Under the pieces are notes generated by a model, which was not told the DNA's origin, ran no database searches, and saw nothing but the letters and a program-made list of their open reading frames with translations. Source: an uncultured Bacilli bacterium (GTDB lineage: Bacteria > Bacillota_I > Bacilli_A > RF39 > UBA660). Taken from it: 45,764 nt of DNA. Position numbers and translations under genes: made by a program. Location: contig CAKPHZ010000013.1 of NCBI GenBank assembly GCA_934162265.1, forward strand, positions 1-45,764. Reading direction: 5' to 3'. Shown here in pieces: positions 8,982-17,596 of the stretch (positions are counted from its first letter, which is position 1; each line of letters opens with the position of its first letter).

Positions 8982-9303
8982 ATTTATTTCCCTTCTTTCT
9001 ACTATAAAATATATTATAGCATATTCTTTTTAAAAATAATATCCCTTCCTTAAAATTTATTTTTATATTTAAAAAAGATGTAAGAAATAAAAAGAAAAAT
9101 ACTTCTTCAGTACTTTCCTAAAAATAAATCTTAAACAAAGAAAAAGAATTTTACAAAATTTAAATAAAAGCTATTATCAAAAATACTACCTTATTATATC
9201 ACTTCTTACTATGGCACAAAAAAATAGATTAAAATGCTAATTCACACATAATCTATTTCTAATTCATATCAAAATTTAAAAACACCTTAAATATTCTATA
9301 TTT
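8982..9303. other. Gene-free stretch upstream of cdaA
   Basis: This AT-rich interval holds a probable extended -10 promoter for cdaA (TGCTATAAT on the minus strand, 9013-9021) and, at its right end, the terminator of the next gene. I see no coding frame or RNA gene in the rest. Confidence 0.5.
9222..9258 (-). terminator. Terminator of the repeat-rich membrane protein gene
   Basis: AAATAGATTA (9222-9231) is complementary to TAATCTATTT (9249-9258). On the minus strand the stem is followed by a run of T, about 45 bp past the stop codon at 9304. Confidence 0.7.
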
Positions 9304-11217
9304 TTAATTAATAGATTTAATAGTAAATTCATAATCAAATGTCCCTTCACTTACTTCAAAAGTAACATTATATTTTTGACCTTCTGTTAAATCTAATGTA
9401 TCATTATTATTTATGTACTTCATCTCATACTCATTGTTCTTATCATCTACAAACGTATATTCTGTATAAGTATATGAATTATCATTATCATAACCAAAAC
9501 CTGTAGTACCTATTGATTTTAATGTCAACGAATCAGTATGTGTACCAATGGAATATAGTCCTATTTTATCTCTTAATTCATTTTCAGTCTTTACACTTGT
9601 TATATCTTCATCGTTCGATTTTAAGAAAATTTTATAATCAACAATAGTTTTATCATTTCCTTTTTGATTATAATAAATATTTAACTTAATATAATCCTTG
9701 TAATCTCCCAATTTACTAAAAAAATCACTATTATCAATCCCCAATGAATAATCTTCCGAATTACCATCAACATTTTCAATAGTTACACTACATTTTGCTC
9801 CCAAACAACTATAACCATTAACATAAACATTTTCTACTAAAGTTCCACTTTTACTACCATTTTTAATAGTTGTGATATTCCAATTACCAAAATTAAACAA
9901 TCCTCCAATAAAACTACCAATTCCAATTAACGTCATTACAAATAGCACAACAAGTGCTATACCTAACTCAGCAACCAATCCTAAAAATATCTGACCAACA
10001 CTTGTCCCACCTTTAGCAGAACAAATTGATTTCAATTCCTCTATACTTTTTTGTGAATTGGATGTTTTTATTACAGTAATTTTCTTTTTAGCATAAGATA
10101 AATAAATTTTATTTACTAATAATCCAACTACAACATTAAATGCTAATGTAACAACAAAGTTATTAATTACATTTAACACGATAAAATTAAGTAAAAATAC
10201 AAGTAAAGCATAACCAAACATTTTTCTGTAAAACATATAAAGTGTAGTAAAGAAGAAACCTGCAAAATTAAATGGTCTTGTAGTAATTTTGTCATAATTA
10301 TTACCAATAAATGCCTTTAATAGTTCGTCATCACCCCCTTGATTAACTGATGTCGAACTAATATTACTAGAAACATTATTGTTTATTTGTGAATTAACAT
10401 TATTTTGTGGTTGTACTGATGGTGTATTTTGATTTATTGGTAATGGATTAACTGTTGAACTTGTCTCAACCCCATAATTAGTATTCACAGTTGATGAATT
10501 TGCACTATTAACTAAATTACTCGGTTGTAATGTTGAATTAACTTCAATTGGATTGATATTCTGAGAAAAATCACTACTGTTCATACTCAAATTAGATTGC
10601 ACAATTGGCTGAACATTAACATTATTAGTAGGCAATGGATTAACCGATGTTGAACTAATGTTATTATTAAAAACATTATTATTCATTTGCGAATTAACAT
10701 TATTCTGTGATTGCATTGATGGTGTATTTTGATTTAGTTGTGTTGGATTAATGATTTGACTAGAATCAAGTACATTATTAGTATTCATATTTGATGAATT
10801 TTCATTATTAACTGAATTACTTGGCTGTAATATCGAATTAACTTCAATTGGATTGATATTCTGAGAAAAATCACTACCGTTCATGTTAGAATTAGGTTGC
10901 ACAATTGACTGAGCATTAACATCATTAACAGGCAATGGATTAACCGATGTTGAACTAATGTTATTATTAAAAACATTATTATTCATTTGCGAATTAATAT
11001 TACTTTGTGGTTGTACTGATGGTGTATTTTGATTTAGTTGTGTTGGATTAATGATTAAACTAGAATCAAGTACACTATTAGTATTCACAGTCGGTGAATT
11101 CACACTATTAACTGAATGACTTGATTGTGATGATAGATTAACCCCAGTTGAATTACCATTTTGTGGTAAAGATGTATTATTACTATCACCAAATATATTA
11201 TTATTAGAATCGTTCAT
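9304..11217 (-). CDS. Membrane protein with Asn-rich tandem repeats (DUF2628-like core)
   Basis: This 637-residue protein has three parts. Residues 1 to about 294 are low complexity (N, S, P, Q, V, T) and built from 100-residue repeats (NTNSVLDSS, INPTQLNQNTPS, QMNNNVFNNNISSTSVNPLP). Residues about 295-430 hold several membrane helices with an RPFNFAGFFFTTLYMFYRKM stretch typical of DUF2628-like membrane proteins. Residues about 440-637 form a beta-rich domain, probably extracytoplasmic. There is no signal peptide, so the repeat arm is probably cytoplasmic if topology follows the core. It is transcribed alone from the promoter at 11387-11414 and ends at its own terminator. Function unknown. 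Confidence 0.75.
   Translation of the reverse strand: MNDSNNNIFGDSNNTSLPQNGNSTGVNLSSQSSHSVNSVNSPTVNTNSVLDSSLIINPTQLNQNTPSVQPQSNINSQMNNNVFNNNISSTSVNPLPVNDVNAQSIVQPNSNMNGSDFSQNINPIEVNSILQPSNSVNNENSSNMNTNNVLDSSQIINPTQLNQNTPSMQSQNNVNSQMNNNVFNNNISSTSVNPLPTNNVNVQPIVQSNLSMNSSDFSQNINPIEVNSTLQPSNLVNSANSSTVNTNYGVETSSTVNPLPINQNTPSVQPQNNVNSQINNNVSSNISSTSVNQGGDDELLKAFIGNNYDKITTRPFNFAGFFFTTLYMFYRKMFGYALLVFLLNFIVLNVINNFVVTLAFNVVVGLLVNKIYLSYAKKKITVIKTSNSQKSIEELKSICSAKGGTSVGQIFLGLVAELGIALVVLFVMTLIGIGSFIGGLFNFGNWNITTIKNGSKSGTLVENVYVNGYSCLGAKCSVTIENVDGNSEDYSLGIDNSDFFSKLGDYKDYIKLNIYYNQKGNDKTIVDYKIFLKSNDEDITSVKTENELRDKIGLYSIGTHTDSLTLKSIGTTGFGYDNDNSYTYTEYTFVDDKNNEYEMKYINNNDTLDLTEGQKYNVTFEVSEGTFDYEFTIKSIN
10342..11085 (-). 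repeat. 300-bp coding tandem repeat, about 2.5 copies
   Basis: Codons 45-144, 145-244 and 245 to about 291 of the membrane protein align with an exact period of 100 residues (NTNSVL, NTNNVL, NTNYGV at 45, 145, 245). Similarity is also clear in the DNA. The third copy is partial and more diverged. Confidence 0.85.
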
Positions 11218-11386
11218 ATTTCCTCCTTATTCAATTCTATTTGTCATTATTACTCAATAATAACAAGATGATGATAAGAACTCAAATCATAATGCAGTAT
11301 CACTAGCAATCTAACTTTTTCCAATTCTAATACCTATCTTATCATCATACTTATCTAGTATAAACTTTTAATCAACCACTCCCTCG
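11218..11386 (-). promoter_or_regulatory. Structured 5' leader of the repeat-rich membrane protein gene
   Basis: The transcript from the promoter at 11387-11414 has a leader of about 160 nt. ATGATGATAAGA (11268-11279) and TCTTATCATCAT (11337-11348) form a perfect 12-bp long-range stem closing a 57-nt loop. It does not resemble a riboswitch class I recognise. AGGAGG lies just before the ATG at 11217. Confidence 0.4.
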
Positions 11387-11414
11387 ATTATAATTATATC
11401 ACATAATTTGACAA
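11387..11414 (-). promoter_or_regulatory. Sigma-A promoter of the repeat-rich membrane protein gene
   Basis: On the minus strand, TTGTCA (11409-11414), a 16-bp spacer and TATAAT (11387-11392). Confidence 0.65.
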
Positions 11415-11501
11415 AATAAACTATTTTTAAGGTTAGAGCAGGATAAAATCATAAACATCGGAAATTAGTTGAATTGACTAATTCTTTTACTTTTTCTAGA
11501 T

Positions 11502-12330
11502 TTAAGTAAATATTTTTTCTATTTCATTTTCAAAATCCATACATAAATATTTTCTAATATTTTTAAGATTTAACCACTACATATCTTTTACTAATTTTAA
11601 AATTGATAAACAAAATTTCCTTATAATATTTAGATTTTTTTATGCATTTTTCTCAAATGTTTTATTATTACCTTTTTTAAAAGTTAAATCTAGATGCCAA
11701 TGTAATTTATTTTCTATTGATCATTCTTTCCTAATTGCATTACTGAATTCTATTATATTACATGATAGATTACTAATATAATATCTAGTTTCAACTGTTG
11801 TTTTGTTAGTTACAATATTACTAATAGTTTTTTTTACACAACCAATACTTTTTATGTTTCTCCATTTTTTATAGTTGTATAACCAAATAACATCCTCTAC
11901 TTGATAGTATTCATATTTAATAATTGAACTATGATTTTTTTCAGTATTGCAACAATAATTTTCTTCTGCTAATTGTTTTAATATTTTTTCATCTTCAAAA
12001 TAATTTACTAAATCTTCATACGTATTTTCTTGATTTGATTTCACAGCTGCAACATAATAACCATTTTGATTTACTATGGTATCAATTGTTTTTTCTTGTG
12101 TATTTAAAGCATCAAAAGTAACAATAATATTCTCTAAATTTAATAAATATAACAATTTAGGTCCAGTAGGAATTTCATTCATTTTTTCTTCAATAAATTC
12201 CGTTGCAAGACAAATTCCCAAATTATTTGAATAAATACTCATTGCCTGAATAGATTTTATTTCTCAAATTTTTGAACTATTTCTTCCTGAAAAATTATAT
12301 TTTTTTCCATACATACATAAACATCTTTTT
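11502..12330 (-). pseudogene. Decayed ISAs1-family transposase
   Basis: The open part (11721-12242, 173 residues) matches the middle of ISAs1/H-repeat DDE transposases: IVTFDALNTQ with the second catalytic Asp, GYYVAAVKSNQ, then TVETRYYISNL. Past the TGA at 11721-11723, where a Trp is expected (RKE-stop-SIENKLHW), the frame continues as recognisable C-terminal sequence (HWHLDLTF, IRKYLCMDFENEIEKIF) with further TAA and TAG stops, to about 11502. Upstream of 12242 the frame is also interrupted, by a TGA seven codons before the ATG. Several independent stops make this an old inactive copy. I could not define terminal inverted repeats. Confidence 0.8.
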
Positions 12331-12460
12331 CGTTACTATATTTAGATTTGTCATTTAAAATACCTCTATTTCTCATAAAGATATTTTATCATTTTGTATT
12401 CAAACGCACAATTTATGATTTATCCTGTAGAACTTCTTAGTCTTTTCTTTTAGTATATAA

Positions 12461-12727
12461 TATTGTTTTTCAGTAATCAGTTTTAAATTTAATAACTTAT
12501 TTACTATTGATAAACCAGAACTAACAAAAATAGAAAATAAAACAATATCAAAAGCTGAGATATTAGATAAACTAAGAGAACTAATTTCCATGATTAAACC
12601 TAACCTAGAAAAACTAAATAAGGAAAAATACTCTAACTTTGATAGAGGGGTATTTCCTAAAACTGAAATAAAATCTACAACAAAATTAAATACTCTAACA
12701 GAAAAATTTATAGATAAAGAAAAATAA
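12461..12727 (+). pseudogene. Fragment of an unidentified gene, no start codon
   Basis: The plus-strand frame is open for 88 codons after a TAA and ends at TAA 12725-12727. Its product is hydrophilic and protein-like, with helical Lys/Glu/Leu-rich segments (ISKAEILDKLRELISMI, KLNTLTEKFIDKEK). There is no start codon or ribosome binding site at the left end, so it looks like the 3' remnant of a gene cut off by rearrangement. A minus-strand frame over the same bases is rich in F, S and V and looks like a shadow. Family not recognised. Confidence 0.35.
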
Positions 12728-12813
12728 AATTGCGAACACATGTTGTTTTTACGTTAGTAAAAATGAAAGTGAGAAAAGTAATTTTATTCATCAATACTTT
12801 TGATTTATCAAAA

Positions 12814-12866
12814 GAAAAAATAACCTTTTTGCTTTAGTTGATAGACCAGCAATTAGGTTATTTTTC
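12814..12866. terminator. Stem-loop, probable bidirectional terminator
   Basis: GAAAAAATAACCT (12814-12826) pairs with AGGTTATTTTTC (12855-12866). The A/T-rich outer stem gives a T-tract on either strand. The loop side carries AGCAATTAGGTTA, close to ACCAATTAGGTTA in the element terminator at 38574-38624. Confidence 0.6.
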
Positions 12867-13133
12867 ATTAAAAAGACGTGACACGTTTTCGTTTACTTTA
12901 ACAGATGAAAGTAGCAATAATCTTTTTCTTTTTATGAAACGATAGTGTAACAATATTACTTACGTTAGTTTGTAATATGTTGCTTAAAAAGGGTTTCGAA
13001 AGTGGTTTTCCTTTACACACATCGTTATTGACTCTGCCAATATCGTAGTGTGTTATCTACTTGTCATAAAGTAGGCTTATCACTAAAATCCATTAGTTAC
13101 GAAGTTACTTTTGAATTTTTGCAAAATTAAACT

Positions 13134-13808
13134 TTATTTTATTTTATAAATTGATTTTTTATTTCGTTCATCTACAAGTTTGTTAAATTCTTCAATATCA
13201 TAAAATTCTCTAACTATATCAATAAAATATTGATTGTGACATCCTCTTATATTTACCGAATAATTATATGAATCTACTAAACGTATTAATATTTTATCTT
13301 TTGGTACATTAATATTAATCAATGATTGAATCATATCTTTTAAATCGATCTTATTATAATCTTTAGATTCCCATTTTAATCTATAACGAGTATAAAATAA
13401 ACAATTACATATAAATACTTTGTTCATATCTAAATTACGAGCTAGTAAAATATTAGGATAAACATCGTTATACATATTAGTATCATTAAACTTTATTTTA
13501 TTTTTCTTTATAAATCTAGTTAGATATATTCTACAACCAAAAAAGTATGGAAATATATTTCTATTTATAATTTTATTTTCAATTTCACTGTTAGTTCCAA
13601 CATAATCATCAACACTCTTTTCTTTTTTATTATCACTTTCTTCAATATAAAACGAATTTGATTTAATCATTTGATAATTATTTTCCAATATTTCTTTAGT
13701 AATAGTTTTATTAAAAAGATCTGAATTTAAGTAATCTAAATTATCCAATAACATGAAATATTTTGCATGAGCCCTAGATATTATATAATTATATATATGC
13801 TCCACCAA
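13134..13808 (-). pseudogene. Glycosyltransferase-like 3' half, out of frame with pnuC
   Basis: This 224-residue frame begins in the middle of a GT-A (family 2) fold. ISRAHAKYFMLLDNLDYL resembles the stretch before and through the metal-binding DxD region, but no N-terminal nucleotide-binding half precedes it in this frame. That half is found instead at the 3' end of the preceding pnuC frame (IDILLYKGQID, then IPKEIKTFGGAY). The two frames overlap across an (AT)4 tract at 13791-13798. Adding one AT unit or removing one base would join them into a protein of about 510 residues. It may be a frameshifted gene, a slippage-controlled gene or a sequencing error. Alone it has no good start site. Confidence 0.6.
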
Positions 13809-14667
13809 AAGTTTTAATTTCCTTTGGTATTATATTAACATTTATTCTTTTATCGCTTATTTTAAATTTTTGATTATATAAGTAAATATTTACTGTAATA
13901 TCATCTCTATTATTCAATATTTCTTGTATCCACTTTAAATCAATTTGTCCTTTATATAGCAATATATCTATTTCAAGAGTGGGTTTATTAGATAATTCCC
14001 ATCTTACTGTATTTAATAAAGAATTAGCGGTATAAATAATATACATAAATAAGATTGATATATTAGCGTTGCTATTACTATAATTTATTGCCCACATAAG
14101 TATTGATAAAATATTAGAAAAATTAAATAGATACCATACTTCTTTTTTTCTCATTATTAAACAAATATAGGCACTAATACTTAAAATAGTAGTAGTAGCA
14201 TCTAAATATGGTTGTGTATCTTTTAATGATGTTAATATTATCCCATACACTAAAATAGCCAATATAATTAATAATAAAAATATTAATTTTTCTTTTAATT
14301 TAAATGAAGATACTTTTGCAGTAGCAGTTTCCTTGCTTGCTCTAAACCAAGCAATTAAGCCTATTATACAACATGGACAGGAATAAAAAACATTCATCAT
14401 AAAGTCGCCATACAATCCATTTTGATATGATACTATACCATATACAAAAGTATTGATAATACCAAACAAGAAAGCAACAGATAACCTGCATCCATTCAAA
14501 ATCACATATATAACGCCCATTATAGATGCAATAATCGCAAACATGCTATTATTTGTATTAATAGATATAATCGTTATTCCTATTGTACATAAAATTAACC
14601 AAACAATATCAAATATTCTTAACGATTTAAGTTCTAATCTAAACTTATTTAATAATTTATTTTTCAT
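13789..14667 (-). CDS. PnuC-type vitamin transporter with a glycosyltransferase-like C-terminal extension
   Basis: Residues about 15-225 form a seven-helix PnuC-like membrane domain (IASIMGVIYVILNG, FGIINTFVYGIVSYQNGLYGD, NSLLNTVRWEL). PnuC proteins carry nicotinamide riboside or related vitamin precursors by facilitated diffusion. About 60 further residues follow with a beta-alpha-beta pattern (EIDILLYKGQIDLKWIQEIL), which looks like the start of a GT-A domain. The frame stops at TAA 13789-13791, in an AT repeat, just where the glycosyltransferase-like frame takes over. GGAGGTG lies upstream of the ATG, and the gene follows the methyltransferase by 4 bp. With an NrtR-like regulator first in the operon, a role in NAD precursor uptake is likely. 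Confidence 0.75.
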   Translation of the reverse strand: MKNKLLNKFRLELKSLRIFDIVWLILCTIGITIISINTNNSMFAIIASIMGVIYVILNGCRLSVAFLFGIINTFVYGIVSYQNGLYGDFMMNVFYSCPCCIIGLIAWFRASKETATAKVSSFKLKEKLIFLLLIILAILVYGIILTSLKDTQPYLDATTTILSISAYICLIMRKKEVWYLFNFSNILSILMWAINYSNSNANISILFMYIIYTANSLLNTVRWELSNKPTLEIDILLYKGQIDLKWIQEILNNRDDITVNIYLYNQKFKISDKRINVNIIPKEIKTFGGAYI

Positions 14668-14671
14668 ACAA

Positions 14672-15466
14672 TCATTTCACCTCCACTGAATTAAAATTTG
14701 AATATTTATATTTACTATAAATAACTTCCAATTTACTTAGAAATTCTTCTCCGTATAATTCTTGAATTTTATTAAAATACTTATCTTTAGATTCTAAAAT
14801 ATCTGAATTCCATTTATGACATAAGCATAATAGTATTCTATTTTCATCAAATGAACTATCTTCCAAAAGAATGCCACCAATTTCAGGAAAATTTATATTT
14901 GGAAATAATAATTCACCATTTAATGAAGATAATATCATTGCATTAGATGACGAGCTGTTTAAATTTTGCGTATACAATTTGGGATATCTACTTTCAATAT
15001 TAATATCATCTAAAATGATAACTGTACCTTTATGAATATTATTTTTCAAACATAATAAATCCAAAACCTCTCCTGGTATAAAATGTACAGTATCCATTAT
15101 TATCATATCGAATAATCCAATATCACTAGCTACATCAGGGATATATTTGCCTTTTATTAGTTTAAAATTGGTTAAATCTAAATATTCAGATAGTTCCTCA
15201 ATTTCTGAACCAATATCAGGTTTTCCCTTTTTATAAAATGCTATTGCCTCAGAGTCTATACTTACTAATTTGGTTTGCAAATTTAATTCTTTTATGCAAT
15301 TTAAATATACTGCTGTTGATCCACCTGTGGATACACCTATTTCTAATACTCTTTTTGGCTTATATTTTTCTATCATGCTACAAATCCAAATTAAGTTTTC
15401 ATCAGATAATGACTTTTGACTTTTATTTTTTAATTTATCTAAAATACCTAAATATGAATTATTCAT
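14672..15466 (-). CDS. Class I SAM-dependent methyltransferase (Methyltransf_24/CmcI-like)
   Basis: This 264-residue protein has a Rossmann-type SAM-binding start, VLEIGVSTGGSTAVYL (about residues 40-55), followed by KLVSIDSE (acidic end of beta 2) and MIIMDTVHF and VIILDDI further on. The pattern is that of small-molecule O- or N-methyltransferases related to cephalosporin hydroxylase/CmcI-like proteins. It overlaps the end of the radical SAM-Nudix gene by 8 bp and runs 4 bp from pnuC, so it is firmly in the operon. The methyl acceptor is unknown; sugar- or nucleotide-linked substrates fit the neighbourhood. Confidence 0.7.
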   Translation of the reverse strand: MNNSYLGILDKLKNKSQKSLSDENLIWICSMIEKYKPKRVLEIGVSTGGSTAVYLNCIKELNLQTKLVSIDSEAIAFYKKGKPDIGSEIEELSEYLDLTNFKLIKGKYIPDVASDIGLFDMIIMDTVHFIPGEVLDLLCLKNNIHKGTVIILDDINIESRYPKLYTQNLNSSSSNAMILSSLNGELLFPNINFPEIGGILLEDSSFDENRILLCLCHKWNSDILESKDKYFNKIQELYGEEFLSKLEVIYSKYKYSNFNSVEVK

Positions 15467-16703
15467 GTTTATTTCCTCTATATTTCAAGTAAACATATTG
15501 TGTTAATAAATAGGAATTGCTTGAAATATATTTTTCTAATTCTAAAGAATCCATTTCAATTATCTTAATATGTTCAAATTCATCTAACCGTTGATTTTCC
15601 AATTCATCATTACTAGTTTCACTATAAAAGATATAAACTTTTCCTTTGCTATTTCCTACATTTTGATAATATATACCCAATAATTTAACATTGTCTTTTT
15701 TTAGAGTATACCCTGTTTCTTCTTTTACCTCTCTAATCCAAGCATCATAAGAATCTTCTAAATAATCTTTACTTCCACCTGGGAATTCAGTATTATACCT
15801 GTCAATTCCATATCTGTATTGATTAACCATAATATATTTATTTTTAGATTTATTAAATAAAACCCCTATAACATAATCACCTTGATCATAGATATAAATT
15901 TTATGTAATTTTTTAGCAAGAGCATCGTATTCTTCATAAGATCTAATATTTCCAATTGGAGAAGAATACTCAATTTCTCCTCTTTCTTCTGTTTTGTATC
16001 TATCTGTCCAAGATCTATCATAATCTCCATTAACATGTCCATTAAATGAAAATGGCTGTTCAAATTTTGGAAGTGATATATCGTGTCTTTTAATAGTCAC
16101 ACCTCTATAAATATCGGCTTCTATTTGTCCAAATAAACTTATTTTTTCATCATATTCTAATGTATTTAAAAATTCTGATATATCACATAATTCCTTTGGA
16201 AATCTTGGTGTTGGTTCAAGAGTTGCAAGTCGTAAATGAAACTTATCCTTATATTTATCAATAAATTCATCTAAATCCTTTTTATTATCTAATCTATTTT
16301 TATACATTAATGCTGATAATGATATATCAGCTGTATAATCTTTTTGTTCTGGTAACTCTGTTTGATTGTAATACGAAATATTTATACTATCTAAATACTT
16401 ATCACATTCTTTTAATATTTCAGGTTTTGCATAATTAGTAGTTATAACTGTTTTAAACCCATATTCTTTACAAGTTTTACAAAGCCATACTATATCAGGA
16501 TGTAAAAGTGGTTCTCCACCTAAAATACATACCTCTTTTATATTATTCTCTTTTGCAGTATTCATTATTTTTATAAAATTCTCTTTTGTAATATCTTTAC
16601 CAAATTTTCTGTTTTCATCAAAACAAAATGGACAACGTCTATTACATCTGTTGGTAACCATAACATGAATAAACTCATTCGTTTTAATTTCTTTTCTAAA
16701 CAT
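15459..16703 (-). CDS. Radical SAM-Nudix fusion protein
   Basis: The 414-residue protein joins two enzyme domains. Residues about 10-230 are a radical SAM domain with CxxxCxxC in RCNRRCPFCFDE and the SAM-contacting GGEP (ILGGEPLLHPD). Residues about 260-410 are a Nudix hydrolase with a complete box: GGSKDYLEDSYDAWIREV followed by KEETGY. Radical SAM domains perform radical chemistry such as C-C bond formation or rearrangement; Nudix domains hydrolyse nucleoside diphosphate-linked compounds such as ADP-ribose or NADH. Having both in one chain suggests action on a nucleotide-linked substrate. It is second in the operon, 53 bp after the NrtR-like gene. Confidence 0.85.
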   Translation of the reverse strand: MFRKEIKTNEFIHVMVTNRCNRRCPFCFDENRKFGKDITKENFIKIMNTAKENNIKEVCILGGEPLLHPDIVWLCKTCKEYGFKTVITTNYAKPEILKECDKYLDSINISYYNQTELPEQKDYTADISLSALMYKNRLDNKKDLDEFIDKYKDKFHLRLATLEPTPRFPKELCDISEFLNTLEYDEKISLFGQIEADIYRGVTIKRHDISLPKFEQPFSFNGHVNGDYDRSWTDRYKTEERGEIEYSSPIGNIRSYEEYDALAKKLHKIYIYDQGDYVIGVLFNKSKNKYIMVNQYRYGIDRYNTEFPGGSKDYLEDSYDAWIREVKEETGYTLKKDNVKLLGIYYQNVGNSKGKVYIFYSETSNDELENQRLDEFEHIKIIEMDSLELEKYISSNSYLLTQYVYLKYRGNKHE

Positions 16704-16756
16704 AATCCCCCCACCTAAACGCTATATTATAAAAAACTTTTTTTAGCTTTTTTACA

Positions 16757-17596
16757 TCATTTTTTATCATTATCATCAACTCCTTTATATTTGAACAATA
16801 TTGCTGGTCTATGTCCTCCACCTGTCTTCATTTTACTTGTTTTTTCAACTTTATCAGCAATTATTCTTCTAAAAGCAGGATTCAATAATTTCTTGCCTAA
16901 TATTGATTCATAAACTTGTTGTAATTCCCCTAAAGTAAAATATTCTGGCATCATATTAAATACTATATCTGTATATTTTATTTTATTTTTTAATCTTAAT
17001 ATACCATTTACTATAACTAATGGATGATCAAATGCTAAACTATCATTTTCCAATATTTCATATTTGTATCTATCTGTAGTCTTTTCTTTTGATTTTTTCA
17101 AAATCTTAAATTTAATTGTTTCATTTCCATTATCTAATATTACATCAATAATCTTCTCGTCTTCTAAAACCATTACATTAAACCAAGAAGCATTTGAAGA
17201 TATTTCCTGATTTAATGTATTTTTATCAATTAATGCCATATAAGAAGTAGATACAACTCTCATTCTAGGATCTCTATTAGGATTTCCAAAGGTATATAAT
17301 TGTTCTAAATAGATATCTTGAATATTGGCTTCGTTAACAAGTATTCTTTTAGCAGAATCTTCTAAATCCTCATCTATATTTATAAACCCCCCTGGCAAAC
17401 ACCACTTATCCTTAAAAGGATAATTATCCCTTTTAACTAATAAAATACTAAAATATTTTTTATTTAATTTTCTATAGTTTTCTTGTAAACCATCTGATAC
17501 ACTAAATATTAATATATCAGTTGTCATAGATAATTTTTCAAATACACTTGAATCATAAGCTTTTAAAAATTCTTCTTCTGAATTATATTCTTTCAT
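16757..17596 (-). CDS. NrtR-like Nudix-related transcriptional regulator
   Basis: NrtR regulators sense ADP-ribose or other NAD-pathway metabolites with an inactive Nudix domain and bind DNA with a C-terminal winged helix. This 279-residue protein has a Nudix-like domain at residues about 20-165 (KWCLPGGFINIDEDLEDSA). Its box is degenerate: the catalytic REXXEE is replaced by RILVNEAN. The C-terminal region (about 190-270) fits the winged helix, ending in FTLGELQQVYESILG, FRRIIADKV and GGHRPAILFKY, typical of NrtR. It is the first gene of the operon and follows a palindrome at 17639-17668 that overlaps a TATAAT box, so autoregulation is likely. The ribosome binding site is GAGGTG. Confidence 0.85.
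   Translation of the reverse strand: MKEYNSEEEFLKAYDSSVFEKLSMTTDILIFSVSDGLQENYRKLNKKYFSILLVKRDNYPFKDKWCLPGGFINIDEDLEDSAKRILVNEANIQDIYLEQLYTFGNPNRDPRMRVVSTSYMALIDKNTLNQEISSNASWFNVMVLEDEKIIDVILDNGNETIKFKILKKSKEKTTDRYKYEILENDSLAFDHPLVIVNGILRLKNKIKYTDIVFNMMPEYFTLGELQQVYESILGKKLLNPAFRRIIADKVEKTSKMKTGGGHRPAILFKYKGVDDNDKK

Larger units (their letters stand above)
12331..13133. other. Gene-poor mobile-element debris
   Basis: No intact gene is visible here. The stretch holds a promoterless open frame on the plus strand (12461-12727), a strong symmetrical stem at 12814-12866, and about 260 bp of unassigned sequence before the glycosyltransferase-like frame. Several short words (GGTTTCGAAAGTGG, TGTGTTATCTACTTG) look less AT-biased than the surroundings, but I cannot assign them. 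Confidence 0.4.

Noticed and set aside
11721..11723. TGA where Trp is expected in the transposase, suggesting a genetic code with TGA as Trp
   Set aside because: Further TAA and TAG stops follow in the same frame, TGG is used for Trp across the window, and TGA ends real genes such as the SPFH gene at 19739.
12400..12741. Minus-strand frame of 113 residues
   Set aside because: Composition is Phe/Ser/Leu-rich with no ribosome binding site, and the plus strand over the same bases reads as a more protein-like fragment.
12900..13100. Possible transfer origin of a conjugative element
   Set aside because: No nick-site motif I could recognise and no relaxase gene nearby; the similarity was only an impression.
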